Below, one piece after another: positions 16,269 to 28,252 of a DNA stretch of 64,000 nt. Under the pieces are notes generated by a model. It did not search any database. It was given only the letters and a program-made list of their open reading frames with translations, and was not told where the DNA came from. The stretch comes from a bacterium HR40 (GTDB lineage: Bacteria > Pseudomonadota > Alphaproteobacteria > Geminicoccales > Geminicoccaceae), in assembly GCA_002898275.1 (NCBI GenBank), contig BEIQ01000001.1, positions 427,899 through 491,898 of the forward strand. The letters are read 5' to 3'. The first letter of the stretch is position 1. The number at the start of each line of letters is the position of its first letter. The position numbers were made by a program, and so were the translations under genes.

Positions 16269-18671
16269 TCAGTTCGGCAGGATGCCGGCTTCGCCCGTCT
16301 CGCTCACCGGCCGTACTGGCAGCTCCTCCACCGGCTGGTCGGGAAGCGGCTCCGGGATCCGCACGAGGGCGCGGTGCAGCACCTCGTCGACGGTGGTGAC
16401 GGGGACGATTTCGAGCCCACGCGTCACCGACTCGGGGATCTCGGCGAGGTCTTTGCGGTTCTCCTCCGGAATGAGCACCGTGCGCACGCCGGCGCGCAGG
16501 GCGGCGAGCAACTTCTCTTTCAGTCCGCCGATACCGAGTACGCGGCCCCGCAGGGTGATCTCGCCCGTCATCGCCACCGAAGCGCGCACCGGGATGCGGG
16601 TGAGTACGGAGACGATCGCCGTCACCATCGCCACCCCGGCGGAAGGCCCATCCTTGGGAATCGCACCCTCCGGCACATGGACGTGGATGTCGATGCGGTC
16701 GAACAGATCGGGCCGAATGCCGAGCGACTGGGCGCGGGCGCGCACGAAGGAGCGGGCGGCCTGCACCGATTCTTGCATGACGTCGCCGAGCTTGCCGGTG
16801 ATCGTCATCTTGCCCTTGCCGGGGACCACTACTGCCTCGATCGACAGCAACTCGCCGCCCACCTCGGTCCAGGCGAGGCCAGTCGTCACCCCGATCATGT
16901 CCTCGTTTTCGGCCTCGCCAAAGCGATATCGCCGCACGCCGGCAAATTCGGCGAGATTGTCGGCGGTGACCCGGACCCGCTCCGCCTCGCCGGTGACGAT
17001 GCGCTTGACCGCCTTGCGGGCGAGATTGGCGATCTCCCGCTCGAGATTCCGCACCCCCGCTTCGCGCGTGTAGTAGCGGATGAGATGGAGGACGGCCTCG
17101 TCGGCGACCTCCCACTCGCCCTCCTTGAGGCCGTGCGCGCTGCGCTGCTTCGGCAGGAGGTGGCGCTTGACGATCTCGAGCTTCTCGTCCTCGGTATAGC
17201 CCGGAATGCGGATGATCTCCAGCCGGTCCATGAGCGGCTGCGGCATGCGCAGCGTGTTGGCCGTGCAGACGAACATCACATCCGAGAGGTCGTAATCGAC
17301 CTCGAGGTAGTGGTCGTTGAAGTGGGCGTTCTGCTCGGGATCGAGGACCTCCAGCAGGGCGGACGAGGGATCGCCGCGAAAGTCCATGCCCATCTTGTCG
17401 ATCTCGTCGAGCATGAAGAGGGGGTTGCTCGACTTCGCCTTCTTCATGCTCTGGATAATCTTGCCCGGCATCGAGCCGATGTAGGTCCGGCGATGGCCGC
17501 GGATCTCCGCCTCGTCGCGGATGCCGCCCAGCGAGACCCGCACGAAATTGCGTCCGGTTGCCTTGGCGAGGGACCGGCCGAGGCTGGTCTTGCCGACCCC
17601 CGGGGGGCCGACGAGACAGAGGATCGGCCCCTTCATGCGGTCGACCCGCTGTTGCACGGCGAGATACTCGATGATCCGCTCTTTGACCTTTTCGAGACCG
17701 TAGTGATCGGCGTCGAGGATTTCCTGGGCTCGCTTCAGGTCGGTGCTGATCTTCGTGCGCTTCTTCCACGGAAGGGACAGCAGCCAGTCGAGGTAGTTGC
17801 GGACCACGGTCGCTTCCGCCGACATCGGGCTCATCGACCGTAGCTTCCGGAGCTCGGCTTTGGCTTTCTCGCGCGCTTCTTTCGACAGGCGGGTCTTTTT
17901 AATGCGCTCTTCCAGCTCGGACAGATCGTCCTTGCCGTCCTCGAGTTCGCCGAGCTCTTTCTGAATCGCCTTCATCTGCTCGTTGAGATAGTATTCGCGC
18001 TGCGTCTTCTCCATCTGGCGCTTGACGCGCGAGCGAATCCGCTTCTCGACCTGGAGGACGCCGATCTCGCCCTGCAGGAAGGCGTAGAGCTTCTCCATCC
18101 GCTCCACGAGCGGGATCGTCTCGAGCAGCTCCTGTTTCTCGTGGATCTTGAGATTGAGGTGGGAGGCGATGGTGTCGGCGAGTCGGCCCGGTTCCTCGAT
18201 CTGCTGCAGGGAGACGAGGACCTCGGGTGGCACCTTCTTGTTGAGCTTGACGTATTCCTCGAACTGGCCGAGCAGCGCCCGCGCCAGCGCCTCGGCCTCG
18301 CGGGGCTCGTCCACCACGTCCTCGACCAGCTCCGCTTCGGCCTGGAAAAAGCGGGGATTGTCGCGGAACGCGCGCACCCGCACCCGGCGGCTACCCTCGA
18401 CCAGCACCTTCACGGTACCGTCTGGCAGCTTCAGCAGCTGCAGGACGGCGGCGAGCGTGCCGAAACGGTAGAGGTCTTTCGGCGACGGATCGTCCTGGCT
18501 CGCGTTCTTCTGCGCCACCAGCAGGATCTGGCGATCCTCGCGCATCACTTCCTCGAGGGCCGCGATCGACTTCTCGCGTCCGACGAACAGCGGCACGATC
18601 ATGTGCGGGAAGACGACGATATCCCGCAGCGGCAAGACGGCCAACAGATGAGTTTCGGGAAGCTCGCCCAT
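16269..18671 (-). CDS. lon: ATP-dependent protease Lon
   Basis: 800-aa LonA protease degrading misfolded and regulatory proteins. Order: N-terminal LON substrate-binding domain (about 1-200), coiled-coil linker, AAA+ domain with Walker [14 protein letters not shown] near residue 355 and Walker [11 protein letters not shown], then the protease domain with the catalytic serine in [11 protein letters not shown] and lysine in [12 protein letters not shown]. Length is typical. It follows clpX by 106 nt in the common tig-clpP-clpX-lon order. A CTTGAAA element 72 nt upstream of the start resembles a heat-shock -35 (see findings). Confidence 0.97.
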   Translation of the reverse strand: MGELPETHLLAVLPLRDIVVFPHMIVPLFVGREKSIAALEEVMREDRQILLVAQKNASQDDPSPKDLYRFGTLAAVLQLLKLPDGTVKVLVEGSRRVRVRAFRDNPRFFQAEAELVEDVVDEPREAEALARALLGQFEEYVKLNKKVPPEVLVSLQQIEEPGRLADTIASHLNLKIHEKQELLETIPLVERMEKLYAFLQGEIGVLQVEKRIRSRVKRQMEKTQREYYLNEQMKAIQKELGELEDGKDDLSELEERIKKTRLSKEAREKAKAELRKLRSMSPMSAEATVVRNYLDWLLSLPWKKRTKISTDLKRAQEILDADHYGLEKVKERIIEYLAVQQRVDRMKGPILCLVGPPGVGKTSLGRSLAKATGRNFVRVSLGGIRDEAEIRGHRRTYIGSMPGKIIQSMKKAKSSNPLFMLDEIDKMGMDFRGDPSSALLEVLDPEQNAHFNDHYLEVDYDLSDVMFVCTANTLRMPQPLMDRLEIIRIPGYTEDEKLEIVKRHLLPKQRSAHGLKEGEWEVADEAVLHLIRYYTREAGVRNLEREIANLARKAVKRIVTGEAERVRVTADNLAEFAGVRRYRFGEAENEDMIGVTTGLAWTEVGGELLSIEAVVVPGKGKMTITGKLGDVMQESVQAARSFVRARAQSLGIRPDLFDRIDIHVHVPEGAIPKDGPSAGVAMVTAIVSVLTRIPVRASVAMTGEITLRGRVLGIGGLKEKLLAALRAGVRTVLIPEENRKDLAEIPESVTRGLEIVPVTTVDEVLHRALVRIPEPLPDQPVEELPVRPVSETGEAGILPN

Positions 18672-18777
18672 GTCACCTCACGTCGACGGTCGCGCGCGAG
18701 CGCGCCACCACGGACCGGAAGTGGCCTTTGTCTGCCGGGGTTTCAAGCTCGATACTGGTATCGCCCGGCGGCCGCCC

Positions 18778-20040
<1,263 letters not shown>

Positions 20041-20073
20041 AGGCACGTTCGTCCGATCTCGCTCAGCCCGGAT

Positions 20074-20102
20074 ATGGTAGCCGTGTCGCGCACGCCCGGC
20101 AA
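20074..20102 (-). promoter_or_regulatory. candidate sigma-70-type promoter for clpX
   Basis: On the minus strand TTGCCG and TACCAT are separated by 17 nt, with the -10 element ending 34 nt before the clpX ATG. Both hexamers match consensus at 4 of 6 positions. Weak by itself; supported mainly by position in the unusually long clpP-clpX gap. Confidence 0.3.
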
Positions 20103-20218
20103 CCGCCGCACCGCCGGCACCGGCGTGCCCGCACACAATGGCGCAGCCTTCAAGTTAGAGCTGGCGGGAGCGTCCGCAACCGGCGAACGAACGTTGCCGC
20201 CACCGGCCGTCGCCGATC

Positions 20219-20845
20219 TCAGCCGGCTTCCTGGGGCTTCTTCGGCCGCTTTTCGATCACCTCGTCGATGATCCCGAATTCCTTGGCCTCCTGGGCGCTC
20301 ATGAAGGTGTCGCGCTCCATCTTGGCCTCGATCTCGGCGAGGCTGCGACCGGTGTGCTTGACGTAGATCTCGTTGAGCCGCCGCTTGAGGTTCAAGATTT
20401 CGCGGGCGTGGATCTCGATGTCCGTGGCTTGACCCTGGAAACCGCCCGAGGGCTGATGGGTCATGATCCGGGCATGCGGCAAGGCGAACCGCCGTCCCGG
20501 CGCGCCAGCGGCCAACAGCAGCGAGGCCATGCTGGCAGCCTGACCGATGCAGATGGTCGCCACGTTCGGGCGGATGTACTGCATCGTATCGTAAATGGCG
20601 AGGCCGGAGGTGACGATGCCGCCCGGCGAGTTGATGTAGAGGCTGATCTCCTTGTCCGGGTTTTCCGCCTCGAGGAACAACAGCTGGGCGGTGACGAGGC
20701 TCGCGACATGGTCGTCGATGGGCCCCATCAGGAAAATGATGCGCTCCTTGAGCATCCGCGAATAGATGTCGTAAGCGCGCTCGCCCCGCGGCGTCTGTTC
20801 GACGACCATGGGCACGAGCTGGCTCACGGGCGGAAACTCCCGCAT
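20219..20845 (-). CDS. clpP: ATP-dependent Clp protease proteolytic subunit
   Basis: 208-aa serine peptidase forming the ClpP tetradecamer. The catalytic serine is in [10 protein letters not shown], the histidine in [11 protein letters not shown], and the aspartate in the [19 protein letters not shown] region. I start at ATG 20845 because GGAGGA lies just upstream on the minus strand and it leaves a 29-nt gap to tig; an earlier codon at 20878 would run into the tig stop. Works with ClpX encoded next. Confidence 0.96.
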   Translation of the reverse strand: MREFPPVSQLVPMVVEQTPRGERAYDIYSRMLKERIIFLMGPIDDHVASLVTAQLLFLEAENPDKEISLYINSPGGIVTSGLAIYDTMQYIRPNVATICIGQAASMASLLLAAGAPGRRFALPHARIMTHQPSGGFQGQATDIEIHAREILNLKRRLNEIYVKHTGRSLAEIEAKMERDTFMSAQEAKEFGIIDEVIEKRPKKPQEAG

Positions 20846-20874
20846 CTTCGATCCTCCATCCATCCGGCCGCGGC

Positions 20875-22296
20875 TCACGCGCTCTCCTGGCGCGCCGCCT
20901 CGGCCTCTTCGGGCTTCGCCCCTTCCCCTGCCGCAGGGGTAGCAACGGTCGCGGGCGCTTCGCTCGTCGCCGTCTCCTCGTCAGGCTCGCGGAAGAGTTC
21001 CTCCACGCTCACCTTCTCCTCGCGTACCCGCGCGAGCTCGAAGATGAAGTCGACCACCTTGTCCTCGAAGATCGGCGCCCGCAGCTGTTCGAGGGCCGCC
21101 GGATGGCTGCGGAAGAACTCCACCACCTCGCGCTCGTGGCCAGGATAGCGCTGCGCCTCGCGCAGCACCGCCTGCTGCAGCTCCTGCGGCTCGACCGTGA
21201 TTTGGTTTTTCGTGCCGATATCGGAAAGGATCAGCCCGAGACGGACCCGCCGTTCGGCGATCGCCCGGTACTCCTCGCGCACCTCCTCTTCGCTGCGCCC
21301 GAAGTCGGCGAAGCTCGAGCCGCTGCGCTCCATCTCCTCGCGCAGCTGCTTCCAGATGGTTTCGAACTCGAGCTCCACCATCCCCTGCGGCACCTCGAAG
21401 CGATAGCGCTCGGCCAGCTGGTCGAGCAGCTGGCGCTTCATGCGCTCGCGCGACCGCCGGCGATACTCCTCGGCGAGTCGCTCCCGCAGCGTTTTCTCGA
21501 GATCGGCCAGGCTCTCGTGGGCATAGGCCCGGGCGAGCTCGTCGTCGATCGCCACCGGCTGGGGTTCCCGCACCTCCTTCACGCGACCGCGGAAGACCAC
21601 TTTCCGCCCGGCGATCTCCCGGCGTGGATGGTTGTCGGGAACGTCGACCTCGACCTCGAACTCGTCGCCCGGGCTCCGTCCCACGATGGCATCCTCGAGA
21701 CCCGGCAAGAGCGTCCGGCTCCCCAGCACCACCGGCAGGTCCTGGGCGGTTCCGCCTTCGAACGGCTGGCCTTCGAGATAACCGGTGAAGTCGACGATCA
21801 CCTGATCGCCCTCGCGCGCCGGCCGCGGTGTCGCTGGTGGCGCATAGGAGCGCCGTGCCGCAGCGAGGTTCTCGAGCGACCGCCGCACCCGTTCCTCGTC
21901 GGGTTCGGCCACATAGCGAACGAGTTCGATCGCTCCGAGCTGCACCTCGGGCACCTGGGGCAGCACCTCGAGGTCGAGTCGGAACTCGAGATCCTTGCCT
22001 TCCTCGAAGGACGTGACTTCGATCTTGGGGCGCAGAGCGGGCTTGAGGGCGTGCTCGGCGATCACCCGGCGCTGGCCCTCGTGGACCACCTGTTCCAGCA
22101 CCTCGCCCAAAACCGAAGCGCCAAAACGCTTGCGCAGCAGCGGCAAGGGCACGCGGCCGGGCCGGAAGCCTGGCAAACGCACGGTTTTGGCGAGCTCCTG
22201 CAGCCGCCGAGCGACGCGTTCCTCGATCTCTGCCGCGCTGCAGACGACTCGGTACTCCCGCTTCAGCCCCTCGGCGGCCATTTCGGTGATCTGCAT
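20875..22296 (-). CDS. tig: trigger factor
   Basis: 473-aa ribosome-associated chaperone and peptidyl-prolyl isomerase. The N-terminal ribosome-binding signature [17 protein letters not shown] is near residue 45. The FKBP domain covers about 155-240 ([17 protein letters not shown] ... GLEDAIVG). The C-terminal domain is helical and ends in an acidic, Ala-rich tail ([16 protein letters not shown]...) longer than in E. coli. The start at ATG 22296 matches the conserved MQITE beginning; the longer frame runs back into the tRNA-Leu gene. Confidence 0.95.
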   Translation of the reverse strand: MQITEMAAEGLKREYRVVCSAAEIEERVARRLQELAKTVRLPGFRPGRVPLPLLRKRFGASVLGEVLEQVVHEGQRRVIAEHALKPALRPKIEVTSFEEGKDLEFRLDLEVLPQVPEVQLGAIELVRYVAEPDEERVRRSLENLAAARRSYAPPATPRPAREGDQVIVDFTGYLEGQPFEGGTAQDLPVVLGSRTLLPGLEDAIVGRSPGDEFEVEVDVPDNHPRREIAGRKVVFRGRVKEVREPQPVAIDDELARAYAHESLADLEKTLRERLAEEYRRRSRERMKRQLLDQLAERYRFEVPQGMVELEFETIWKQLREEMERSGSSFADFGRSEEEVREEYRAIAERRVRLGLILSDIGTKNQITVEPQELQQAVLREAQRYPGHEREVVEFFRSHPAALEQLRAPIFEDKVVDFIFELARVREEKVSVEELFREPDEETATSEAPATVATPAAGEGAKPEEAEAARQESA

Positions 22297-22359
22297 GGTG
22301 CTGCCTTCGAACCCTCTTCTCGCGGAAATGTCGTCGCGGACGGATCCGCCGCCGCTCGC

Positions 22360-22444
22360 TGGTGCGGGCGGCGAGACTCGAACTCGCACGGCTGTCGCCA
22401 CGGGAACCTAAATCCCGCGTGTCTACCGGTTCCACCACGCCCGC
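22360..22444 (-). tRNA. tRNA-Leu (anticodon UAG)
   Basis: 85-nt class II tRNA on the minus strand with encoded CCA. Acceptor stem GCGGGCG/CGCCCGC closes exactly; the anticodon stem CGGGA/TCCCG encloses loop TTTAGGT, giving anticodon TAG for CUA/CUG-type leucine codons; an extended variable arm and the T-arm GTTCGAGTC follow. Located between folC and tig. Confidence 0.96.
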
Positions 22445-22461
22445 GCGCAGTCCACGGAGCC

Positions 22462-22490
22462 GCCATAGACCATGGCGTCGCCGCTGCCAA
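22462..22490 (-). promoter_or_regulatory. candidate promoter for tRNA-Leu
   Basis: Minus-strand TTGGCA and TATGGC with a 17-nt spacer; the -10 ends 18 nt before the mature 5' end. The -35 matches consensus 5 of 6; the -10 is poor, keeping the first three bases only. Confidence 0.35.
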
Positions 22491-22517
22491 CCATCCGCGG
22501 TGCCCAAACCGGACGGA

Positions 22518-23807
22518 TCAGCCGTTGTCGCGCAGAATGGCGCCCGCGAGATAGAGCGAGCCGCAGATCAGGACAAGAGCGGGGCCGGGCGCGGTAGCCA
22601 GGCGGCGCAGCGCCTCTTCCACCGAAGGAGCGGTGGCCGCCTCCACGCCTCGCCCTTCCAGGAGGGCCAGCAGTTCCGCTGGCTCGCGGCTCAGCGGTTC
22701 ATCGGGCACCGGCACCGCGGTGATGCTGCGCACGAGGGGCACGAGGGGGGCGAGGAAGGTGCGGGCGTCCTTGGTGCGCAGCATGCCCACCACGAGATGG
22801 ACCGGCCGCCCGCGGGCGAGCTCCGGCAGGCTCTCGGCCAGCACCTCGCCGGCTGCCGGATTGTGGCCGCCATCGAGGCGGAGTTCGAAGTCTGGCGGCA
22901 AGAGTTCGACGAGAGGGCCGCGCTCGAGGCGCTGCAGGCGCCCCGGCCAGCGGGTGCGCCGCAGGCCGAGGGCACAGGCCGCCGGACCGATGGCGAACTC
23001 GCGAAGCGCGCGGGCAGCGGCGAGGGCGAGGCCGGCGTTGGTGATCTGGTGCCGGCCATCGAGCTTGGGCCGCGGCAGATCGAGTCGGCCGCAGCTGTCG
23101 GTATAGACGAGGCGAGCCCCCTCGCTCTCAACCTGCCAATCGCGGCCACCGACGGCGAGAGGGATGGCGAGCTCCTGCGCTCGCTTCTCGATGACGGCGA
23201 GCGCCCGCGGATCCTGGGGTGCCACGATGGCGGGGACGCCCGGCTTCAGGATCCCCGCCTTCTCGAAGGCGATGGTCTCGATGCGGTCGCCGAGATGCGC
23301 CTCGTGGTCCATGGACACGGGCGAGATCAGGGTCAGGCGTGGCCGATCCACCGTGTTGGTGGCATCGAGCCGACCGCCAAGACCGGTCTCGAGCAGTACG
23401 AGATCGGCCGGCACCGCGGCAAAGGCGAGGAAGGCGGCGGCGGTGGTGATCTCGAAGAAGGTGATGGGCTCGCCGCCGTTCGCCCGCTCGCATTCGTCGA
23501 GGACATCGGCGAGCAGAGATTCGGCGATGGGGGTGCCGTGCAGCAGGATTCGCTCGTTGAAGCGCACGAGATGGGGCGAGATGTAGCGGTGGACCCGCAA
23601 TCCGGCAGCCTGCGCCATGGCATCGAGCATGGCGAGAGTGCTGCCCTTTCCGTTGGTGCCGGCGATGTGGACGACCGGCGGCAGAGCGCGCTCCGGATGT
23701 CCCAGTCGGGCGAGCAGCCGCTCGATCCGGTCGAGCGAGAGATCGATGCTCTTGGGATGGAGCGCGTGCAGACGGGCGAGGATCAGTTCGCTCGAGAACC
23801 TAGTCAT
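22518..23807 (-). CDS. folC: bifunctional folylpolyglutamate/dihydrofolate synthase
   Basis: 429-aa Mur-ligase-family enzyme adding glutamate to dihydropteroate and folates. ATP-binding motif HIAGTNGKGSTLAML at about residue 47, ETGLGGRLDATNTVD near residue 120, FEKAGILKPG near 165 (carbamylated lysine region), and a C-terminal LDGGHNPAAG. The ATG at 23807 overlaps the accD stop by 8 nt; the longer frame overlaps accD. Last gene of the trp superoperon. Confidence 0.94.
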   Translation of the reverse strand: MTRFSSELILARLHALHPKSIDLSLDRIERLLARLGHPERALPPVVHIAGTNGKGSTLAMLDAMAQAAGLRVHRYISPHLVRFNERILLHGTPIAESLLADVLDECERANGGEPITFFEITTAAAFLAFAAVPADLVLLETGLGGRLDATNTVDRPRLTLISPVSMDHEAHLGDRIETIAFEKAGILKPGVPAIVAPQDPRALAVIEKRAQELAIPLAVGGRDWQVESEGARLVYTDSCGRLDLPRPKLDGRHQITNAGLALAAARALREFAIGPAACALGLRRTRWPGRLQRLERGPLVELLPPDFELRLDGGHNPAAGEVLAESLPELARGRPVHLVVGMLRTKDARTFLAPLVPLVRSITAVPVPDEPLSREPAELLALLEGRGVEAATAPSVEEALRRLATAPGPALVLICGSLYLAGAILRDNG

Positions 23808-24747
23808 CCGCCGCCTCGCGCAGCGCGAGCTCGATCGCTCCCGCTTCCTCTTCGGCCAGTTCCTCTTCCGGGGCACCGACGGTCGCCGTTTGAACGGGCC
23901 GCATCAGCAGGTCGACCAGGCGGACGAGGGTGTCGCGCAGCTGAAAGCGGTGCACCACCATATCGATCATGCCGTGCTCGAGCAGATATTCGGCCCGCTG
24001 GAACCCGGGCGGCAGCCGCTCGCGGATCGTCTGCTCGATCACCCGCGCTCCGGCGAAGCCGATCACCGCCCCGGGTTCGGCGATGTGGATGTCGCCCAGC
24101 ATCGCAAAGGACGCGGTGACCCCGCCGGTGGTCGGATCGGTGAGGACCACGATGTAGGGGAGGCCAGCTTCCTTCACTTCCGTCACGGCGACGATGGTGC
24201 GCGCCATCTGGGCGAGCGACAGCATGCCCTCCTGCATGCGCGCCCCGCCCGAGGCGGTGAACACGACGAAGGCGGCCTTCCGGCGTACCGCCTCCCGGGC
24301 AGCGGTCACCAAGCCCTCGCCCACGGCACTCCCCATCGATCCGCCCATGAAGGCGAAGTCCATGACGGCCACCACCGCCGGCACTTCGCCGAGCCGACCG
24401 ATGGCCACCTGCAGGGCGTCCTGCGCCCCGGTCTTCTGCTGGGCCTCCCGCAGCCGGTCGGTATAGCGCTTGCTGTCGCGGAACTTCAGGGGATCGACCG
24501 GAACCTGCGGGAGCGTCAAGCGCTCGAAGCCGTCCTCGCCAAACAGCTCGCGGAAGCGGAACTCCGGCCCGACCCGCAGGTGATGGTCACAATGCGGACA
24601 GACCCGGCGATTGGCGTCGAGGTCGCGATGAAAGATCATCCGCTCGCAGGCCGGGCACTGGTGCCAGAGATTCTCGGGCACGCTCGTGGTGCGCCGCTCG
24701 ACGAGCGCGCGGATCTTCGGACGGACGTAGTTGGTGAGCCAGTTCAT
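23800..24747 (-). CDS. accD: acetyl-CoA carboxylase carboxyltransferase subunit beta
   Basis: 315-aa carboxyltransferase beta subunit for malonyl-CoA synthesis. A C4 zinc ribbon ([10 protein letters not shown] ... CPHCDHHL) spans about residues 34-58, followed by the crotonase-fold domain with [15 protein letters not shown] and [14 protein letters not shown]. The C-terminus carries a short acidic extension ([10 protein letters not shown]). It overlaps trpA by 4 nt. Partner accA is not in the window. Confidence 0.95.
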   Translation of the reverse strand: MNWLTNYVRPKIRALVERRTTSVPENLWHQCPACERMIFHRDLDANRRVCPHCDHHLRVGPEFRFRELFGEDGFERLTLPQVPVDPLKFRDSKRYTDRLREAQQKTGAQDALQVAIGRLGEVPAVVAVMDFAFMGGSMGSAVGEGLVTAAREAVRRKAAFVVFTASGGARMQEGMLSLAQMARTIVAVTEVKEAGLPYIVVLTDPTTGGVTASFAMLGDIHIAEPGAVIGFAGARVIEQTIRERLPPGFQRAEYLLEHGMIDMVVHRFQLRDTLVRLVDLLMRPVQTATVGAPEEELAEEEAGAIELALREAADD

Positions 24748-25571
24748 GGGCGGGCTCCAGCGACAGCCGAGGCGAGGGCGCGCACCTTGTCGAGCACGGC
24801 CGGCACCATCGCCGGGGTGGGGTGGCCGTCGTCGTCCAGATGGCGAGCTACGAGCTCGACCAGCGCCGAGCCCACCACCACCGCATCGGCAAAGCGGGCG
24901 ATCTCTGCCGCCTGCTCCGGCTCGCGGATGCCAAATCCAACCGCGATCGGCAGCTCCGTGTGCCGGCGAATGCGCGCGGTCGCCTCCGCCACCTGTTGTG
25001 CCACCGGCGTCCTGGCACCGGTAATGCCGGTCACCGACACGTAATAGAGAAATCCCGACGTGTTGGCGAGCACCGTCGGCAGGCGACGATCGTTCGTCGT
25101 GGGGGTGGCGAGGCGGATGAAGTGGAGCCCGCGTTCCCGCGCGGGCAGGCAGAGCTCCTCGTCCTCCTCCGGCGGAAGGTCGACCACGATCAGTCCGTCC
25201 ACACCCGCTGCGACGGCATCGTCGAGGAATTGCAGCCGGCCGTAATTCCAGATCGGATTGTAGTAGCCCATGAGCACGACCGGGGTCGTCGAGTCGCGCT
25301 CGCGGAAGCGGCGTACCGCCGGCAGAATGTCGCGGAGCTTGGTTCCGGCGCGAATGGCGCGCAGATAGCCCGCCTGGATGGTCGGGCCGTCGGCCATCGG
25401 GTCGGAAAACGGCATCCCGATCTCGATCACGTCAGCCCCAGCCGCCGGCAGCCCTGCGAGCAGTTCCTCGAAACTCGCCATTTGGGGATCGCCGGCCACG
25501 AGGAAGGTCACGAGACCGGCGCGCCTTTGGCTGCGGAGATCGGCGAAGCGGCGTTCCAGACGGGTCGTCAC
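24744..25571 (-). CDS. trpA: tryptophan synthase alpha chain
   Basis: 275-aa TIM-barrel subunit releasing indole from indole-3-glycerol phosphate. Catalytic Glu and Asp are in [19 protein letters not shown] at about residues 48-60; the phosphate-binding [10 protein letters not shown] lies near residue 213. It overlaps both trpB and accD by 4 nt (ATGA-type junctions), indicating translational coupling. Confidence 0.96.
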   Translation of the reverse strand: MTTRLERRFADLRSQRRAGLVTFLVAGDPQMASFEELLAGLPAAGADVIEIGMPFSDPMADGPTIQAGYLRAIRAGTKLRDILPAVRRFRERDSTTPVVLMGYYNPIWNYGRLQFLDDAVAAGVDGLIVVDLPPEEDEELCLPARERGLHFIRLATPTTNDRRLPTVLANTSGFLYYVSVTGITGARTPVAQQVAEATARIRRHTELPIAVGFGIREPEQAAEIARFADAVVVGSALVELVARHLDDDGHPTPAMVPAVLDKVRALASAVAGARP

Positions 25572-26785
25572 AGGTCCACTCCGAGGGCGCGGGCGACGGT
25601 ATAGACGTCCTTGTCGCCCCGGCCGCAGATGTTGACGATGATGATCTCGTCGCGCCCCATGCGCGGCGCTCGCCGGATCACTTCGGCCAGCGCATGCGCC
25701 GGCTCCAGTGCCGGCAGGATCCCCTCGAGCCGCGCGCAGAGTTGAAAGGCCTCGAGGGCCTCGCGGTCGGTGACCGCGCTCACCTCGATGCGTCCCATGT
25801 CCTTGAGCCAGGAGTGCTCGGGTCCGATCCCGGGATAGTCGAGGCCGGCCGAGATCGAATGCGGTTCGACCACCTGGCCGTCGTCGTCCTGCAGCAGATA
25901 GGAGCGCGAACCGTGGAGGATGCCGGGGCGACCGGCGGTCATCGCTGCCGCGTGCCGGCCGGTCGCGATCCCTTCGCCGGCAGCCTCGACGGCGACGATT
26001 CCCACCCCGTCGTCATCGAGGAAGGGATGGAACAGCCCCATGGCGTTCGAGCCGCCGCCCACCGCGGCGACGAGCAGATCGGGCAACCTTCCCTCGCGTT
26101 CGAGGATCTGCGCCCGCGCCTCGCGTCCGATCACCGCCTGGAAATCGCGCACCATCGCCGGATAGGGATGGGGTCCGGCGACCGAGCCGATGAGATAGAA
26201 GGTGGTGTCGACGTGCGTGACCCAGTCGCGCAACGCCTCGTTCATCGCATCCTTGAGGGTGCGCGAGCCCGAGGACACCGGCCGCACCTCGGCGCCGAGA
26301 AGGCGCATGCGGAAGACGTTCGGTCGCTGCCGCTCGATGTCCTTCTCGCCCATGTAGATGACGCACTCGAGACCGAAGCGGGCTGCCACCGTCGCCGTCG
26401 CCACGCCGTGCTGACCGGCGCCGGTCTCGGCGATGATGCGGCGTTTGCCCATGCGCCGGGCGAGCAGGATCTGACCCAGGCAGTTGTTGATCTTGTGGGC
26501 CCCGGTATGGTTGAGCTCGTCGCGCTTGAACCAGATGCGCGCCCCGCCCAAGTGCTCGGTCAGCCGCTCGGCGAGATAAAGCGGCGAGGGGCGGCCGACA
26601 TAGTCCCGGAACCAGCCCTCGAGCTCCTGCCAGAACGTCGGATCCTCGCGAGCCTGGCGATAGGCCTCCTCGAGCTCGAGGACGAGGGGCATCAGCGTCT
26701 CGGCAACGAAACGCCCGCCGTAGATCCCGAAGCGGCCGCGCGCATCGGGCCCGCTCCGCCAGCTGTTGGCTCCCATCCTCGTCAT
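25568..26785 (-). CDS. trpB: tryptophan synthase beta chain
   Basis: 405-aa PLP enzyme condensing indole with serine. The PLP lysine is in [14 protein letters not shown] near residue 97, and the phosphate-binding loop GGGSNAMG near residue 240. N-terminal [16 protein letters not shown] is typical. The ATG at 26785 overlaps the trpF stop by 4 nt; an in-frame ATG three codons later is an alternative. Confidence 0.96.
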   Translation of the reverse strand: MTRMGANSWRSGPDARGRFGIYGGRFVAETLMPLVLELEEAYRQAREDPTFWQELEGWFRDYVGRPSPLYLAERLTEHLGGARIWFKRDELNHTGAHKINNCLGQILLARRMGKRRIIAETGAGQHGVATATVAARFGLECVIYMGEKDIERQRPNVFRMRLLGAEVRPVSSGSRTLKDAMNEALRDWVTHVDTTFYLIGSVAGPHPYPAMVRDFQAVIGREARAQILEREGRLPDLLVAAVGGGSNAMGLFHPFLDDDGVGIVAVEAAGEGIATGRHAAAMTAGRPGILHGSRSYLLQDDDGQVVEPHSISAGLDYPGIGPEHSWLKDMGRIEVSAVTDREALEAFQLCARLEGILPALEPAHALAEVIRRAPRMGRDEIIIVNICGRGDKDVYTVARALGVDL

Positions 26786-27468
26786 GCCCTGGAATCCTCC
26801 CGCACGGTGTCTGCATCACCCGGGTCGATGGTCCGCGCAAGCCGCAGGAAGGCGCGGATGCGCTCGGGATCCTTGCGTCCAGGGGCGCTCTCCACGCCGG
26901 ACGAGACATCCACCGCGCGCGCACCGGAAAGCCGCACCGCCTGGGCGAGGTTGCCGGCATCGAGACCGCCGGCGAGCAACCACGGCCGCGGCAGCCTTCG
27001 CCCGGCGAGCAGGCGCCAATCGAAGGCGACGGCGTTACCGCCAGGAAGGGCGCCGGGGCGAACCGGCGGACGGGCATCGAACAGCAGCCAATCGCAGGCC
27101 TCTTCCCAATCCGCCGCGCCGTCGACATCCCGGGCCTCCGCCACGCGCACCGCGGCGACGATACCGGTCGCAAATCGCAGGCGCAGGGCGCGGGCCCGCT
27201 CCGGCGTCTCGCGGCCGTGCAGCTGCAGCAAATCGAGCGGTGCCGCATCGAGGACGCGGGCCACGAGATCGTCTTCGGGATCGACGAACACGCCCACCGT
27301 CCGGATACCAGCCGGCACGCGGCGGCGCAGTTCGGCGAAACGCGCCGGCGAGACCGCGCGCGGCGAAGGCGGGTAGAAGACGAAGCCGACGAAGGCCGCT
27401 CCCTCCTCGACCGCGGCATCGACCGCGGCCTCGTCGCGAAGCCCGCACACCTTGACGAGAAGGCTCAC
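26782..27468 (-). CDS. trpF: phosphoribosylanthranilate isomerase
   Basis: 228-aa TIM-barrel enzyme converting phosphoribosylanthranilate to CdRP. The catalytic Cys is in [12 protein letters not shown] near residue 8 and the Asp in [10 protein letters not shown] / DVSSGVES near 170-190. It uses a GTG start at 27468 overlapping the pyrF stop as GTGA. trpC, trpD and trpE are not in the window. Confidence 0.94.
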   Translation of the reverse strand: MSLLVKVCGLRDEAAVDAAVEEGAAFVGFVFYPPSPRAVSPARFAELRRRVPAGIRTVGVFVDPEDDLVARVLDAAPLDLLQLHGRETPERARALRLRFATGIVAAVRVAEARDVDGAADWEEACDWLLFDARPPVRPGALPGGNAVAFDWRLLAGRRLPRPWLLAGGLDAGNLAQAVRLSGARAVDVSSGVESAPGRKDPERIRAFLRLARTIDPGDADTVREDSRA

Positions 27469-28184
27469 CGGAGGATGGCTCCTTCGAGGCTCGCCCGGAT
27501 CGCCCGTGCCGCTGCCGCCGGGTCGGCTGCCGCGACGATCGGCCGCCCGATCACGAGGAGGTCGGCACCGAGCTCGAGGGCCGTGCGGGGATCGAGGATC
27601 CGCTTCTGATCGTCGCCGGCTGCCCGCGGCCGGATGCCGGGAACCACGAGGAGCGGCTCGTCTCCGAATCGGCGGCGGAGTTCGGACAACTCATGGGGCG
27701 AACAGACGAGCCCGTCGATACCGCAGGCAAGGGCCATCTCGGCGAGGGCCAGCACCTGTTCGCCGACCGTCCGGTCGGTGCCGAGCAGGCGCAGATCGGA
27801 ATCGTCGAGAGAGGTCAGCACGGTGACGGCGAGCAACCGGGGCCTCGATCCGGTGGCGGCATCGCGGGCACGCACCGCCGCTTCCAGCATCGCCCGTCCG
27901 CCGGCGGCGTGAAGGGTGAGCAGGGTCACAGGGAGCCGACAGGCGGCGGCGACCGCACCGGCGACCGTATGGGGGATGTCGTGGAATTTGAGGTCGAGGA
28001 AAATGGGCACGCCGAGCCCAGCCATCTCCTCCACCGCCGCCGGGCCGTTCGCGGTGAAGAATTCGAGCCCGAGCTTGAGCGCGCCCACTTCGCGCGCAAT
28101 CCGGCGGGCGAGGGCGAAGGACTCCTCGCGCCCGGCACGGTCGAGGGCGCAGCAGAGCGGGTTCGCGAAGCGCAAGGCTCTCAT
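27465..28184 (-). CDS. pyrF: orotidine 5'-phosphate decarboxylase
   Basis: 239-aa enzyme making UMP from OMP. Active-site DLKFHDIPHTV (the Lys/Asp tetrad region) is near residue 62; VVPGIRPRAAGDDQKRI near residue 190 binds phosphate. The ATG at 28184 starts MRALRFANPLCCALD; longer starts add residues with no family resemblance. Its stop overlaps the trpF GTG. It sits between the cyclodeaminase-like gene and trpF. Confidence 0.94.
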   Translation of the reverse strand: MRALRFANPLCCALDRAGREESFALARRIAREVGALKLGLEFFTANGPAAVEEMAGLGVPIFLDLKFHDIPHTVAGAVAAACRLPVTLLTLHAAGGRAMLEAAVRARDAATGSRPRLLAVTVLTSLDDSDLRLLGTDRTVGEQVLALAEMALACGIDGLVCSPHELSELRRRFGDEPLLVVPGIRPRAAGDDQKRILDPRTALELGADLLVIGRPIVAAADPAAAARAIRASLEGAILR

Positions 28185-28252
28185 CGGGATGCGGGTCGGT
28201 GCGGCCGGAGGCCGATATAGACCCCGGCTCGGTCGCCGGGAAGCCCGCACCC

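Noticed and set aside
20135-20165. CTTGAA in the clpP-clpX gap as a heat-shock promoter
   Set aside because: No acceptable sigma-32 -10 element follows at 12-17 nt.
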